Shown: one piece after another, positions 33,395-43,960 of the stretch
Numbering within the stretch: position 1 is the first letter of the stretch
How the letters are laid out: each line of letters starts with the position of its first letter
Assembly (NCBI RefSeq): GCF_963678635.1
Contig: NC_087070.1
Location: 11,194,539-11,258,538, forward strand
From: Symsagittifera roscoffensis
Lineage: Eukaryota; Xenacoelomorpha; Acoela; Convolutidae
Direction of reading: 5' to 3'
Length of the DNA stretch: 64,000 bases
Notes under the pieces: model-generated
The model's input: the letters and a program-made list of their open reading frames with translations, nothing else
Told to the model about the DNA's origin: nothing
Database searches by the model: none
Translations under genes and position numbers: made by a program

Positions 33395-33758
33395 TTAGTT
33401 TCAGCTCTTCAATCATCACCATAGTTCTGGCCTACGTTATAGACATAATCGAAAATATTTTGCATGCAAGTTTTTCGAAAGGTTTGTTTGTGCCTTGAAC
33501 TGATTGAGCTACTAAAACGAAGAACATAACTTTCTTAACATTTCAGCCTAAATTTTGATCATAAAAAAACTCGATATATTGATTTATTAATAATTTTGAT
33601 TTAGTTAAAAACTGAACTACTTTGTTTCCATATAAAAAATTATGAATCGAAATTGTATGACAAGTAAGTCTCCATTCACTCCAAGAATGGAATTTTATGA
33701 GCTACAGTATTTGTGAAGTTTTTTGCTAAGAATTTTTGTGTATGGTGGTTGACCCGAG
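33395..33758. mobile_element. CCCGGGTTGAC family fragment
   Basis: CTGGCCTACGTTATAGACAT and GAAAATATTTTGCATGCAAG match the element at 25540-25580. The right end GTGGTTGACCCGAG at 33744-33757 is a mutated terminus. The left part is missing or too diverged to see. Confidence 0.55.
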
Positions 33759-34471
33759 AGCTGGTCAAACTGGCGCTTCCTTTCGTCTCTTTCAATTTTT
33801 AGACGCGGTTATTTGTAACACGTGACAAATTAAAACAAGAATTTAAGCGGCAAACAGTACTTCATTTAAAACAAGACTGCTCGTATATCAGGGAAAAACC
33901 CCGATCATCCGACTGCCCTTACTCCATTTCGATTAGTTTTTGGGGGGAAAATATTGAAAAACTATCATTTTTGGACAATATCGTAGATCAAGTGTAAAAA
34001 AATATGAAGTTACACAAATAAAAAAAATGTTCAATTTTTTTCCTAGTTTTTACATAAAAATAATCATATCAAGTGAAGTTATGCGTGAATTAAGTTGAGG
34101 AGGATTGAACCCTTTAGAGTCGAATATCCACTCATAATTTTTATACTATCACTTTTACTATGACATCTAAATTTTGTGGAGCTGCTTTATAAGCAATTTT
34201 TGTGTATGGCGCATTTTAAGGTCTCCCATGCATCCAATGAGAACGAAATAGTGATATAATTCTTTTTTATTATATGAATTAGATCAGTCATCGAGCCTCA
34301 ATTTCATTTACAATTTTTAGAAGGCCGGAAAAGAAAACTGAAAATTTTGCATAATGTTCAGATGATTGAATTAAAATTTCTCTTAAAATTAATTAGAATA
34401 ACATAAGTTACTTAGATTACTCGAATAACTTAAATTACCCTGAAAAAATCTCAATAAGTTTTTGTTTTTAG

Positions 34472-34550
34472 ATAAAAGTAAACGGAATCGTGTTCTCGTG
34501 TTCTTGCTGGATAGAGCTCGGTGTGAAATCAAAACGAACTTTGGAACCCG
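34472..34550 (+). CDS. PLAT-domain gene, exon c of PLAT domain 1
   Basis: The acceptor GTTTTTAG precedes 34472 (phase 0) and the donor CCCG|GTGAGA follows at 34550 (phase 1). It encodes IKVNGIVFSCSCWIELGVKS and a short tail RTLEPG. I-x-V-x-x-x-x-F-x-C-x-C-W-I is the closing strand of a PLAT domain, where the family reads V-x-x-x-x-x-F-x-C-x-x-W-L. Joined to exon b it gives the continuous motif WYLEM-IKV. This completes domain 1. Confidence 0.88.
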
Positions 34551-34794
34551 GTGAGAAAAAAAATTCATTTCTTTTCTTTAGTACCTTTCTTCGAAATGTT
34601 TTTGAACCTGTTAACCTTTCTCAGATCGTTTCGAAAAGAAAAAGTAACTTATTATTCTTGAACGCTTTGAGGCTCGTAAATACCACCAAGCAGCAATTGC
34701 ACTGATGTTAAGAAAAAAATGCCTAGAAGCAACTATGACATTAACGATTGTTACAGTATTCATCAATTTAAGTCATTGAAGCCTTAGTCTGAGA

Positions 34795-35245
34795 CAGGGG
34801 CGGATTTGGGGGCGGGGGCCGGACGCCATCTTCCCTCAGGGATTCAACCCCTTGCCGATCCAAAAGGTACCCCTTTGGTACTTTTTGAGAAATCCACTGA
34901 AATTCCATTTGGTACTTTTTATGAAATCTAATTTAAGGCTAACTGACCTTCAAATTTTTCTGAAAGCGCGTTTGGCGCCAATGTATACTAATTTTGAGGG
35001 GACGCGCGCGCCAAAAAAAACGCACTTTTTTGTCAAAATTTTCCAAAAAGTGCCCCAAATTGGCTTTTTTTTTACCTGTTTTTTCTTAAATTTTGCCTGC
35101 GGCGCAGAAAATTTGGCCAAAACAGCGTCTTTTTAGTGCTTTTAGGAGAGCTCGGAAAATCAATTGGTCGACCTGAAAAAACGGTCAACATTTTTTTTAA
35201 TCCGCCAACCAAACCCCCCTCGAGAAAATCCTAGATCCGTCCCTG
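34795..35245 (+). mobile_element. hAT-type MITE, copy 2
   Basis: It starts CAGGGGCGGATTTGGGG and ends CTAGATCCGTCCCTG, 451 bp. GTCTGAGA before and GTCTGAGC after form a 7-of-8 match target duplication. The central GCGCGCGCCAAAAAAAACGC block is well preserved. It lies in the intron between domain 1 and domain 2. Confidence 0.85.
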
Positions 35246-35589
35246 GTCTGAGCGATATCTGACAGGCATTTGGTCAGTTTGTGGAGATGTTTCCGGGGAA
35301 AATCATTTGAGGCACCTATTATATAATCATTCGTCGTCGATTTCAGCATGAATTGATGCAAAAAATGAATGTGATACAAGTTCAGATAGCAAAACAATTC
35401 AAAAAGTGGGAAAAATCCAATGGTCAGGTTGGGATTATTTAGTTTTTTGCGGAAATGGAGATCTGTTTAAATCTCGGCCTCCTATTATTGAGGTAAAATT
35501 AAACTTATGGAGAGAAATCCAGTTTTTCCTGCAAATCTGTACAAATCATCAACCAGTTATTTCAATAACATCAATAAATTGTTGTTAGA

Positions 35590-36230
35590 AAACGCATTTT
35601 ATAAAACTTATCCGCACCGGAGTTTCATGGATACAATCGATTATTTAGGGTTTCTCAATTTCAGCCTCTATTAAATTCAAAAACAATCAATTATAATCAA
35701 TTATGAGGCTTTAATTCCTTTTTGTAAATTATTCATAAGATTGTATAGATGTGCCATCATATAAAACTAGGTGTTATTTGGTTATCTTGTTTTCACTTTG
35801 TTGGTTCACAATTTTTTCTCATAAATTTTTCATTTTCTTTTACTGTTTGTTGATCGTTTCTTTATTTATTAATTATTCGACCTAACCCAATTTACATCTC
35901 TTATCACCCCTCCACAAATGAACCCTCCCACGTGAACACCCCTCCCATCAACCCCTCGTTAACTTCACAACATGAACACACCCCCTTCTCCCCAAGTTGT
36001 ATCATCACCTCGTTTACATCCCCTATAGTTTTTTTGTAAACTATACTTAAAACGTTTTGTATAAACACAGTGCAATATATTCAAAAGGTAGCAATTGATA
36101 CAAGTGTCATCAGATAAAACTAGGTGTATTGTGGTACAGAAATTAGATATCTTGTTTACTTTTTGTTGGTTCACATTTTTTTCTCATATATTTTTCATTT
36201 TCTTTTACTGTTAAGAGAAAGCCTTTACCT
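35590..36230 (+). repeat. Intronic repeats with a local direct duplication
   Basis: AAAACTAGGTGT...TTTGTTGGTTCACA...TTTTTCATTTTCTTTTACTG occurs at about 35760-35850 and again at 36115-36210. A CCCTCC/CACCCC-rich tract (35880-36000) lies between. An ATCGATT-type fragment is at 35620-35720. No coding sequence was seen. Confidence 0.6.
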
Positions 36231-36511
36231 AAATAATGGGTGATCAGCAATATCAAAGATCAGAAAAAAAATTAAGTGGATTTGTGTTGATTTTCTATTC
36301 AAATCTATTCAATTTGTAGAAAAAAAACTTTGTTTAATTTACCCTGCCCCAGAAAGGGCTAGATACATGAAAACAACTAAAAACAAGATATGACTAATTT
36401 TATTTTAAGAACAAAGGGAATTCATGGCGTCCCAGTTTCATCAATAATGTCCATCAATCTCCCAAAAAGCGACCAAATTGTGACAGCTAAATATAATATT
36501 TTCGTTTGCAG

Positions 36512-36686
36512 GATATCGCAAAAAAGTTGTGGTAACAACTGGAGATAAGACTCACGCAAGCACTGACGCCAATGTCTTTATTCAGTTTGTTGGGGAAAAA
36601 TACACTTCTGGCAAACTCCGATTGGACGAACAGCACGGTGGTTGGTGGGCGGATTTGACTAAATCAACTGTTTTTGAGAGAGGAAG
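36512..36686 (+). CDS. PLAT-domain gene, exon a of PLAT domain 2
   Basis: The acceptor TCGTTTGCAG precedes 36512 (phase 1) and the donor GGAAG|GTAGGC follows (phase 2). The product is YRKKVVVTTGDKTHASTDANVFIQFVG, the opening of a PLAT domain with T-G-D-x-x-x-A-S-T-D-A-N-V, a stronger match to the family consensus than domain 1. It ends STVFERGS, matching FERG. The exon has the same phases as exon a of domain 1, so the two domains share one exon plan. Confidence 0.93.
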
Positions 36687-37145
36687 GTAGGCACACGATT
36701 GTCAGCTCATCACAGAATACATTACAGAATAACCTAAAAAACAGCCAAAAAACAGATTTTTTCCAATTCTTTTTGATTAGGTATGCTCATAATAGGCATA
36801 AGTTTAAACGTTTATCTGTAACAAAAACTCAGGATTTTGAAGCTTTTTATTTGAAGAACAAATGAATTTGAAACCATTTTATCGGGTGTTTGACTTGGAA
36901 ATAGTCAATATAAGAAACTCAACTTCTCAAAAAATTATTTCAAACAGCTTGAAAATAGCCACCCTCGACAATTCTTTTCTCTCGAAAAATTAACAATCGA
37001 AGGAAAAAAGAATTTAAATTATATAATTTAAAGTTTCATTTTTTGTTTTATTGCTTATTTTGGTTTTTCGAGTATTCCATGCTGTTTTTTTAATTCGTGT
37101 TGAATGCAGATAAAAGTTATGCCAACAATTTTCATGTTTTTTCAG

Positions 37146-37251
37146 CACACGCGATTTTAATGTCTTCACCAGAGAACCGATTGATGATCTGAAAAAAATT
37201 GTAATCTCTCATAATAACAACGGATTTGGTCCAGGATGGTACTTGGAAAAA
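37146..37251 (+). CDS. PLAT-domain gene, exon b of PLAT domain 2
   Basis: The acceptor TTTTTTCAG precedes 37146 and the donor AAAAA|GTAAGTTGG follows 37251. It encodes TRDFNVFTREPIDDLKKIVI and continues SHNNNGFGPGWYLEK, the classical PLAT block with L-x-x-I-x-I-x-H-x-N-x-G-x-x-P-x-W-x-L. The next exon is 15 kb downstream, across two nested retroelements. Confidence 0.93.
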
Positions 37252-37379
37252 GTAAGTTGGATAAAAGTTTGCATCAAACACAATACTCAACTTTATTTAT
37301 CTTACGGCTTTTTAAGCTACTTTTATTGCTCTCACGGGAAAATGATTCAAACAATTACAGTTTTGTTATATGAAAAAGG

Positions 37380-38081
37380 GTAGTCTAGTCATACACTTTT
37401 CGTGCAATTCCAAAAGTACAAAAAACTGCATGAATGCTCTATGATAAGTGATGTTTCAATAATGGTTAAGGTATGACTAACGATTTTACATGAACCAAAA
37501 AACATTTTTTTAGTTGATATTTTCTCAAACTTTTGGGTTCCGTTTGTAACCGAACTCAAGTGACAAAGACCCTGATTGATTAAAATTACACCCACCAAGG
37601 TTTAAATGGTCGTGGAAGATTAAGGCATTCAGAACAAACTGTGTATAGATGTCTTACACAAACAATATAACGAAAGCAATACAAAACATGAAATTCCAAG
37701 AGAAACAGAAAAATAATCCACTTTGATAATAATCGACTATGAATATTATGGTTAAAAAGCTTATGTTTTGTGCGCAAAAGAAACAATAGCCCAAAACTTA
37801 GTTTGTGTATTAAATTATTTTTGTGTGTTAAAAAACTCTTTTTGGGAAAGTTTTGGAGCACCTTTTTTCATGAAAAATGTGGCCAGGCCTTTCAGCCAAC
37901 ATTTTTTTTCTATAATCGACGATACGCCCTCTTTTTTCCAAAACAAGAAAAAAAATCTTTTAAAAATCGTTCACACCATATTAGCATAAAAATATGAGTT
38001 TGGATGAATAGCATTTTTCCATAGAATTAGTTTCGGCATATTTATGATAAGCAATTTAGGTCAAAAGAAGTCAACCCCGGC
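37380..38081. mobile_element. CCCGGGTTGAC family copy in the large PLAT intron
   Basis: AACCGAACTCAAGTGACAAA at about 37550 and the ATAACGAAAGCAATAC-type block match 25230-25350. GAAGTCAACCCCGG at 38068-38080 is the right terminus. The left terminus is not clear, and the copy is diverged. Confidence 0.6.
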
Positions 38082-38340
38082 TAAGAGGATTTTGAACTAG
38101 TAAACTTGGTAGGAAGTAACAACTTCGTCAAAATTAATATTCCCAGTTATCTCCAAATTGCAAAAATTAAATTTCTACAATTTCTTCAAAAAAACCAAAA
38201 AAGCGCTGTTTTTGGGATTCTTTTGGATAGTTTTAATTACTAAGAAATTTTTTGTACAAAATTGAAGTCAGTTGGAAACGTTTGGTTTTTGGATGCTTAA
38301 ATCGAGGGAAAAAGTGAATGCCCTGCCAAGCCAAATTAAC

Positions 38341-38372
38341 CACCCCCCCCCCCCCCCCACCCCCACCTACAC
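38341..38372 (+). repeat. Poly-C tract
   Basis: About 16 consecutive C, followed by CACCCCCACCTACAC. Such tracts often accompany assembly length errors. Confidence 0.9.
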
Positions 38373-38670
38373 AACCAACACGCTACTTCATATATTGAAC
38401 CAAATGTCGAGTTTTAAGCTCTTTCATACAAAGAAAGAGGTGTCACTTTGATAGCAGAAAAGATTGAAGATGAAATTATATCTAAACCTCATCAATAATA
38501 GGGCAGAAAAAAAACCAGGAACAAAAAAACTAAGGTATTCAACTTTTCTTATAACAGCGATTTTGAGCGAATGAAAACCTGCCATACAAATCATCCATTG
38601 CTGATTCATTTTTACACAGAACAGTAGATTCATACAGAACAGTACTCATTTTACACCAAAAATATTTTCG

Positions 38671-38713
38671 TGTTGTTGCAACGCAAATTGATAGGTGTTG
38701 TTGCAACGCAAAT
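38671..38713 (+). repeat. Two direct copies of TGTTGTTGCAACGCAAAT
   Basis: The 18-base word occurs at 38671 and 38696, 25 bases apart. It contains the palindrome GTTGCAAC. Function unknown. Confidence 0.7.
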
Positions 38714-38751
38714 ATAAAACAGAGTTTAAATGCATATAAAAACAAGCACAG

Positions 38752-38834
38752 TTGGCCGGGTGGCCCAAGCTACAATAACGCCGACTATATACAGACTTGG
38801 CAGTTGGTGTAGGTTCAAGTCCCCCACCTGATCA
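38752..38834 (+). ncRNA. tRNA-like sequence, probably a tRNA-derived SINE head or tRNA pseudogene
   Basis: TGGCCCAAGCTA at 38761 fits a pol III A box, and GGTTCAAGTCC at 38812-38822 fits a B box. The 51-base spacing suits a Leu/Ser-type tRNA with a long variable arm. CGCCGACT...AGACTTGGC is where an anticodon stem would be. The acceptor stem pairs poorly, so a working tRNA is unlikely. A tRNA-headed SINE would fit the repeat-rich intron, but no second copy was found in this window. Confidence 0.45.
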
Positions 38835-38924
38835 TGTTTTAAGGTAGTAAAAAAGAGGGATACATCCTATTTTAACTGTTTTTGGTTCTAACTCGCTTCA
38901 GCTTAAATTAAATTCTAACTCGCT

Positions 38925-38948
38925 TAAATTATCGGTCCTTGTTGCTAG
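38925..38948 (+). repeat. Fragment of BEL/Pao 5' LTR left of the gypsy insertion
   Basis: TTATCGGTCCTTGTTGCTAG at 38929-38948 matches TTACCGGTTCTTTTGGCTAG at 51004 in the 3' LTR, and the rest of the LTR resumes at 42366. GCTAG at 38944-38948 is repeated at 42366-42370 as the target duplication of the intervening gypsy element. Confidence 0.65.
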
Positions 38949-39188
38949 TGTCATCCGGCATGGATTGATAAAACTCCAAATAAACTTCATATGTATTTAA
39001 ATATTATTTATATTATTATACTTGATGCACACTGGTCGATTGACCTGGATAGTGAGGACGAGGACGGCGGCTAAACTGAACTACGGTTCAGAAAGATAAT
39101 TAACATTGTCACTAAATAGTTTTAACTTCTCTCTCCCAAGATCAGCATTACCAATCCATCCGGGTTCAGGAAATAGCGACTCATACCT
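38949..39188 (+). repeat. Gypsy-2 5' LTR
   Basis: TGTCATCCGGCATGGATTGA to AGCGACTCATACCT, 240 bp. It aligns with 42114-42353 throughout, with scattered substitutions and short indels. Confidence 0.88.
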
Positions 39189-39429
39189 CAAAACCCGCTA
39201 CAAATAAACCCATTCTGGGAGAGAGCATCAGCTGAACCACTGGAGTGGACCAAATGGGCGGCAGATCTGGAGATGACAGTATTCGCGAAAAATGGAATCG
39301 AAATTCGAAATTTACTACGAACAAAACCACCACTAGTTGAACCCTCAGAACCAATATACGAGGTGAGATAATGGGCGGAACTGAGGCGCAGAAAAAAAAT
39401 TGAGACGTCCGAAACCAGGAGAAACGAGT

Positions 39430-39980
39430 CGGCTGGGAAAACCACGCTATTAAAGCACGGGAAAAAGGAGTTCTTTGCAACTCGTTCATGTGGGACGAAG
39501 CGGACACGAAAGTGCGTAGCTACTTTTTTCTGTGTCTAGGCGCCGAAGGACAGAGACAGATACAGCAGAAAAGACCTAATTTGCAGCTACATACAATAAC
39601 CACACAAGAATTAATGACAACAAGGGAAGACACTGTCGTAACTACTAGAATATTAGAAAACAGAAGAAAACAGAAAGCTTAGAACAATTCCATGCAGGTC
39701 TAGTGGAGCTAGCCTCACGGGCAGACTGTGGCGACCGTGTAGATGAGTGGGTAAGAGATACGTTTACAGCTCACATGAACAACGAAAAGAGTGCAGAAGA
39801 ATTGCTAGCGCAAACACGTAGCCCACAGGATGCATACGAATACGCGATACGGCGAGAAAAAAGAAAAGAACACAGTCGTACTATGAAAACAAACCCATTC
39901 GGAGGTCAAACAGTGACCACAAAAAAAGAACCGGTGCAATACATAAATACACGTCGCAGATACAATCAACAAAACAACTA
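39430..39980 (+). pseudogene. Gypsy-2 gag remnant
   Basis: Two open pieces in different frames (39488-39682 and 39703-39981) read as one gag segment. FMWDEADTKVRSYFFLCLGAEGQRQIQQK is followed by SLEQFHAGLVELASRADCGD, then RDTFTAHMNN and TRSPQDAYEYAIRRE. The pattern of a Leu-rich helix, then LEQFHxxLxELAxxCxxG, then IRDxFIxNMxN is typical of arthropod and other invertebrate gypsy gag. One frameshift at about 39680 separates the pieces. I see no CCHC knuckle. Confidence 0.75.
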
Positions 39981-40189
39981 AAAAAAATCAGAGAGGCCGG
40001 GGCGGTTTCTGCGGCCGACCGTTCCCACGTGGAACTCAAAACACAAGAAGACAACAACAACGGAACGCAAATGGCACAGAATTGCCGACACTGCATCGCG
40101 CAAGGTAAAAAAATTAAAACCAATATTGGGAAAAAGGCAATGTTTTCAAATGGAACCAGTAGTAGAACCTAACGAATAGGTTCAAATAT

Positions 40190-40735
40190 ATTTCGCAACC
40201 CGGATGAACTTAATAGGGATGCATTCATTCTAGTTGCTATGGATAAATGGTCAAAGTTGCCAACCGCGAAAATTGTGTCAAAAACAAAAGCGGACATTGC
40301 AATTAAGTTGATGCATTAATTAGGTTAAGTATTAGAGTAACATTTCTAATAACGGGGTACCAAGAAGATTAGGATGCGACCAAGCATAAACATTTTGAGT
40401 TAAAAAATTATAATTTTTTTGTCGGACAAACAACATTAAACTACTATTCGCACCGGTAAATGATCATAGAGCAATAGGGGTCGTTGATAGGATGATTCAG
40501 ATATTAAAACTTGGTAGTAATGAAAAATGTGGTAGTAATGAAAATAGACCAATCAAACTCACCATATAAACTAGCTTCAGATGTAGCAGAAATAATAAAA
40601 ACACTGAGAATCACACCACACCACACGGTGTCACAAAAATTTCACCGTTTGAGGCACATGTGGGCAGAAAACCAAAAACACCACTATCAAATATAGCCAC
40701 CAAAAGCTCGCCAAACTGGGAGAGCGCAAACATGC
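40190..40735 (+). pseudogene. Gypsy-2 integrase core remnant
   Basis: RDAFILVAMDKWSKLPTAKI at about 40219 is the start of the core, containing its first Asp. RRLGCDQA at about 40366 corresponds to the second Asp block, and PVNDHRAIGVVDRMIQ at about 40455 is the region where the catalytic Glu should be (here Asp in VVDRM, read in a shifted frame). KISPFEAHVGRKP at about 40635 closes the core. Frameshifts and stops separate the blocks. Confidence 0.75.
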
Positions 40736-41182
40736 ATGTTTAGATCGAAAGAAACATACGAAGCCACCACTACCAACGAAAATTGTGCACGACCTTCAAC
40801 GCTGGTCGCAGGACGAAATACAAATTATAAAGAAAGGATCGCCACCAAATCCACTCAACAATCGCTACCATGGACGCTGCAAAACATGCACTCACCTACA
40901 CAGCTAGAGACAGGTGCACATTTTGAAACCATAGAACTAGCTAAGAACAAACTTAACGTAAGATACAAAAAAGTACAAAGAACAATTGACAAAAACACTG
41001 AGAAACGAATAGAACAAGTAGCACGTAAAACAATTAGATTAGCAACAAAGGTTAAGGGTCCAAAAATTTTTGAGCAAAAATATAAAACCATAGAGGGAAA
41101 AATCTTTACCTACACACTTCACAATGCATGGGTACAATCTTTTGGAAAACAACCTAGGCTGTTAAGAAAAAAAGGAACATAA
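40736..41182 (+). pseudogene. Gypsy-2 post-integrase segment (148 codons)
   Basis: A basic, Thr/Lys-rich open frame follows the integrase core and ends with LLRKKGT. It is probably the C-terminal tail of pol, in part read in its own frame. No chromodomain and no GPY/F motif is visible. Confidence comes mainly from its position. Confidence 0.5.
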
Positions 41183-42102
41183 TTTGTTCCCAATCCTTTA
41201 ATATACGGACCATGCAGACCCTCTCGGCTCAGCGACTATGTCGCTTATAAATCCGCACGGAGAACAGAACCCTGCCTACGTTTTTTAGACATAGAGAATC
41301 CAAATGCCCCACATCACCCGATATTCAAAGAGGATTCTAGAACTGGACTGTCGATAAAACTAACAAAGCAGGAGAAGGCGGCGCAAAATAGCCAAAGCAG
41401 CCCCATAAATTGAAAAGCATTCAACGCGACAGTAAAGAGAACTGGGGGAAACCAACAAGGAAAAAACTGACGCCACGAAGAATGAGTCTGCAAACGGAGG
41501 AGACAATTGAAGGGACACAAAACGAAACTCAAAGAAGTCTTCGTCAACATCAGATGATGTTTCCCCGTCGCACAAACGACGAAACTAAAAGCGTACGCCG
41601 CCCACGAACGTTGTAACGAAAAAATTGACCTGAAACCGACAGGCAGCACTGACAACAGCACTAGGGAACCCTATCCCAAAAAAGCGATAGAAAATACAAA
41701 TACCCCAAGACAAGTCAACACCGGAAAGCTACCCAAGTTTCAAATTCCTAACTCATGAGATGGGCTTTACTGAAAAAACATCTAAATATAACGCCTGCGT
41801 AAAGTTCAAGGAGGCAATTAGCCCGAAAACAAACCAACCACAACTAGCAACACTATTGACCTAACATCCCCACCAGAAGACGAGACAACGGAGAACACCG
41901 AAGTGCTATTCGTAAAAACCAGTGAGAAATGACAAAAGACAAAAAAGACGAACATTTACAAAACGACGAGGAGCACGGGAGTGGATGACAACAATGAAAA
42001 CAAAGAAGGAGGAGTAAGAATGGAAAAGTAAAGAAGGAAACAGGACAAGCAGTCCCATGGGGACTATAAAATCAACATTAAAAACTCTGTAAATTTTTCC
42101 CG
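41183..42102 (+). other. Gypsy-2 3' internal region, no intact ORF
   Basis: A-rich plus-strand sequence with short, broken frames. Two overlapping minus-strand ORFs (41314-41661, 41360-41575) are read against the direction of the element and have no recognised domain. Confidence 0.5.
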
Positions 42103-42113
42103 ACGAGGGGGAA
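42103..42113 (+). other. Gypsy-2 polypurine tract
   Basis: GACGAGGGGGAA precedes the LTR start TGTCATCC. Confidence 0.75.
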
Positions 42114-42353
42114 TGTCATCCGGCATGGATTGATAAAACTCCAAATTTTCATATGTATTTATATATTATTTATGTTATGAACCTTGATGTAACTTGGTCA
42201 ATTGACCTTGATAGTGAGGACGAGAACGGCAGCTAAACTGAATTACGGTTCAGAAAGAGAATTAACATTGTCACTAAATAGTTGTTTTAATTTCTCTCTC
42301 TCAAGATCAGCAATATAAATCCATCCGGATTCAGGATTTAGCGACTCATACCT
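42114..42353 (+). repeat. Gypsy-2 3' LTR
   Basis: TGTCATCCGGCATGG to AGCGACTCATACCT, the partner of 38949-39188. Confidence 0.88.
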
Positions 42354-42365
42354 TGAAGTATGAGA

Positions 42366-42545
42366 GCTAGCTTGGGTCGATTTGTAACATTTTCGGGGCA
42401 ATTTTTTATTGAAGCTATATGATGTTTTGCTTGACCGAAAATATGATGTACAATTGAGTTTCCGAAAGTTTTTGCCGATAAAGGCTCCTATTAATTCAAG
42501 CATTCGACTTCGTAGTTTTTATCAACTTACGGAGATTGAGCGAGC
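42366..42545 (+). repeat. BEL 5' LTR, main part
   Basis: Matches the 3' LTR at 51018-51197 over its length. The left end was separated by the gypsy-2 insertion. Confidence 0.75.
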
Positions 42546-43960
42546 ATAGTTCGGCGCCTCACAAAGGACCAAAGAGCACAAAGTCGACACAAGGGACCGA
42601 AGAGCACAAAGTCTACACAAAAGACTTGAACTGAAATTCCAGAGTTTGACTATGAGAAAGGTGCAATTTTGAAACTGAATGACATAGCACCCGAGACGTC
42701 GCATGAAGACTTTTGCAAGTGACCTGTTCATTGCAGTTGAAAGGGATCCTCTTCTGCGTATTTGCGATTTGAGGACGAGGATTCTGCAGAGTAGGCTTTG
42801 AAGGGAGCAACTGAGGGTGATAAGAAACTTGAGATTCCCAATGGTGGAATCAAAGCTGAATTCGTTAAAAACGAAAAAGAAAAAAAGCAGCAGAAAAATT
42901 GAAGCAAGATGGGGCGAAAATTTTTCAGCAGAACAGAACTACTTGCATCTTTGTAAACGAGGGGTAGAGGCCTTTTAACAGTTGTGGTGTTCGGTCCTCT
43001 GGTTTGTGACAACCCTCAACCGGTGCAGCCAATCTTCTAGTTCTACATAAACTGTAAGACTCGACTAGTTTTAAAATTCCAATTGTGCTATATACGCTAT
43101 AAAGTTTATATACGATGCAGTATATGCTAGAGTTTTTTCTGCAAGCTAGCACCCGATAAATTTTCTCAATACTCAAAAATTTTGGACAGTTCCATTGAAC
43201 TGAAATATCTTACAATCGGTACTTAGACAATTTACTTGACATTTTTTTTTCGATACCAAAGTTTTTTGGATATGAGTGAACGGAATCATAATCCGCGAAA
43301 TTGGAACGTAGACTAAAAAAGTTTGGACTAGTTTTTTGGATTGGCTTATGACTCGAAATACTTTGTAAAAAAAAGTTTTAAGAAAATGTCAAAAACCCTC
43401 AAAAACGTCCCCAGAACTCTGCGAAACTGTGCTGTACCCAACCTTATGTTTAGTGGTCTGGTAGCGAATTATCAGGAAATTAGGTTGAGTTTTTTCATCC
43501 TCAGGTTTCTTCCGCGAGTGTTGTTGGAACTTAACCAATTTGCCTGATCCTCCACCCACCTCTGTTGAAACTGAAAGCCAGTTCGCTTCAATTGAGTCAA
43601 ATCCGTTTCTGCCCGTCCGATTATTGACTTCGTTGCGTGACAGTAATGTTGAGTGGTCAGGTACTGTGATATTAAGTGGGTCAAATTGATTTCTTTCCTC
43701 AAATTTACTCCGTGTGTTTTGTTGGAGTTCAACCCGCCTACATAATTTTCCAACCCCATTGACATTTAAGCGTACCTTAGCCGTCGAATATGTTCCCTAA
43801 GTGCTTGGTATTCTTTCCAGGAGCTAATTCTTTGCATCCCGTGCTTCGAAAACTTCTTGCTCCGTCCCAGAAGCGCATCAGAGATACTTGCTTTACAAAG
43901 CCAGTTTTAAGTTTGAACTTTAAGGCTAGGGACTCTCAGTAAACAATACAGTACTACCTT
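42546..43960 (+). other. BEL leader and flanking sequence, mostly unexplained
   Basis: GACCAAAGAGCACAAAGTCGACACAAG and GACCGAAGAGCACAAAGTCTACACAA form a two-copy 32-bp repeat at 42567-42625, next to the LTR end. The rest has only short ORFs. Two related stretches (TTTCTTCCGCGAGTGTTGTTGGA at 43505 and ACTCCGTGTGTTTTGTTGGA at 43706) suggest an internal duplication about 200 bp apart. Confidence 0.45.

Larger units (their letters stand above)
38949..42353 (+). mobile_element. Gypsy-2: degenerate Ty3/gypsy retrotransposon nested in the BEL LTR
   Basis: Two 240-bp direct LTRs starting TGTCATCCGGCATGG enclose gag and integrase remnants on the plus strand. The 5-bp GCTAG flanks both sides, with 12 extra bases (42354-42365) between the 3' LTR and the right copy. 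RT and RNase H are missing: gag ends near 39980 and integrase begins near 40200, so this is an internally deleted copy. Confidence 0.85.

Noticed and set aside
38752..38834. Functional tRNA gene
   Set aside because: Acceptor stem pairs at only about five of eight positions and no clear anticodon loop can be drawn.
40190..42102. Envelope gene in gypsy-2
   Set aside because: No signal peptide, membrane segment or cleavage site in the plus-strand frames; the region is the tail of pol plus untranslated sequence.
42243..43176. Overlapping minus-strand ORFs near the BEL 5' LTR
   Set aside because: They overlap the BEL LTR and leader, are antisense to the element, and have no domain.
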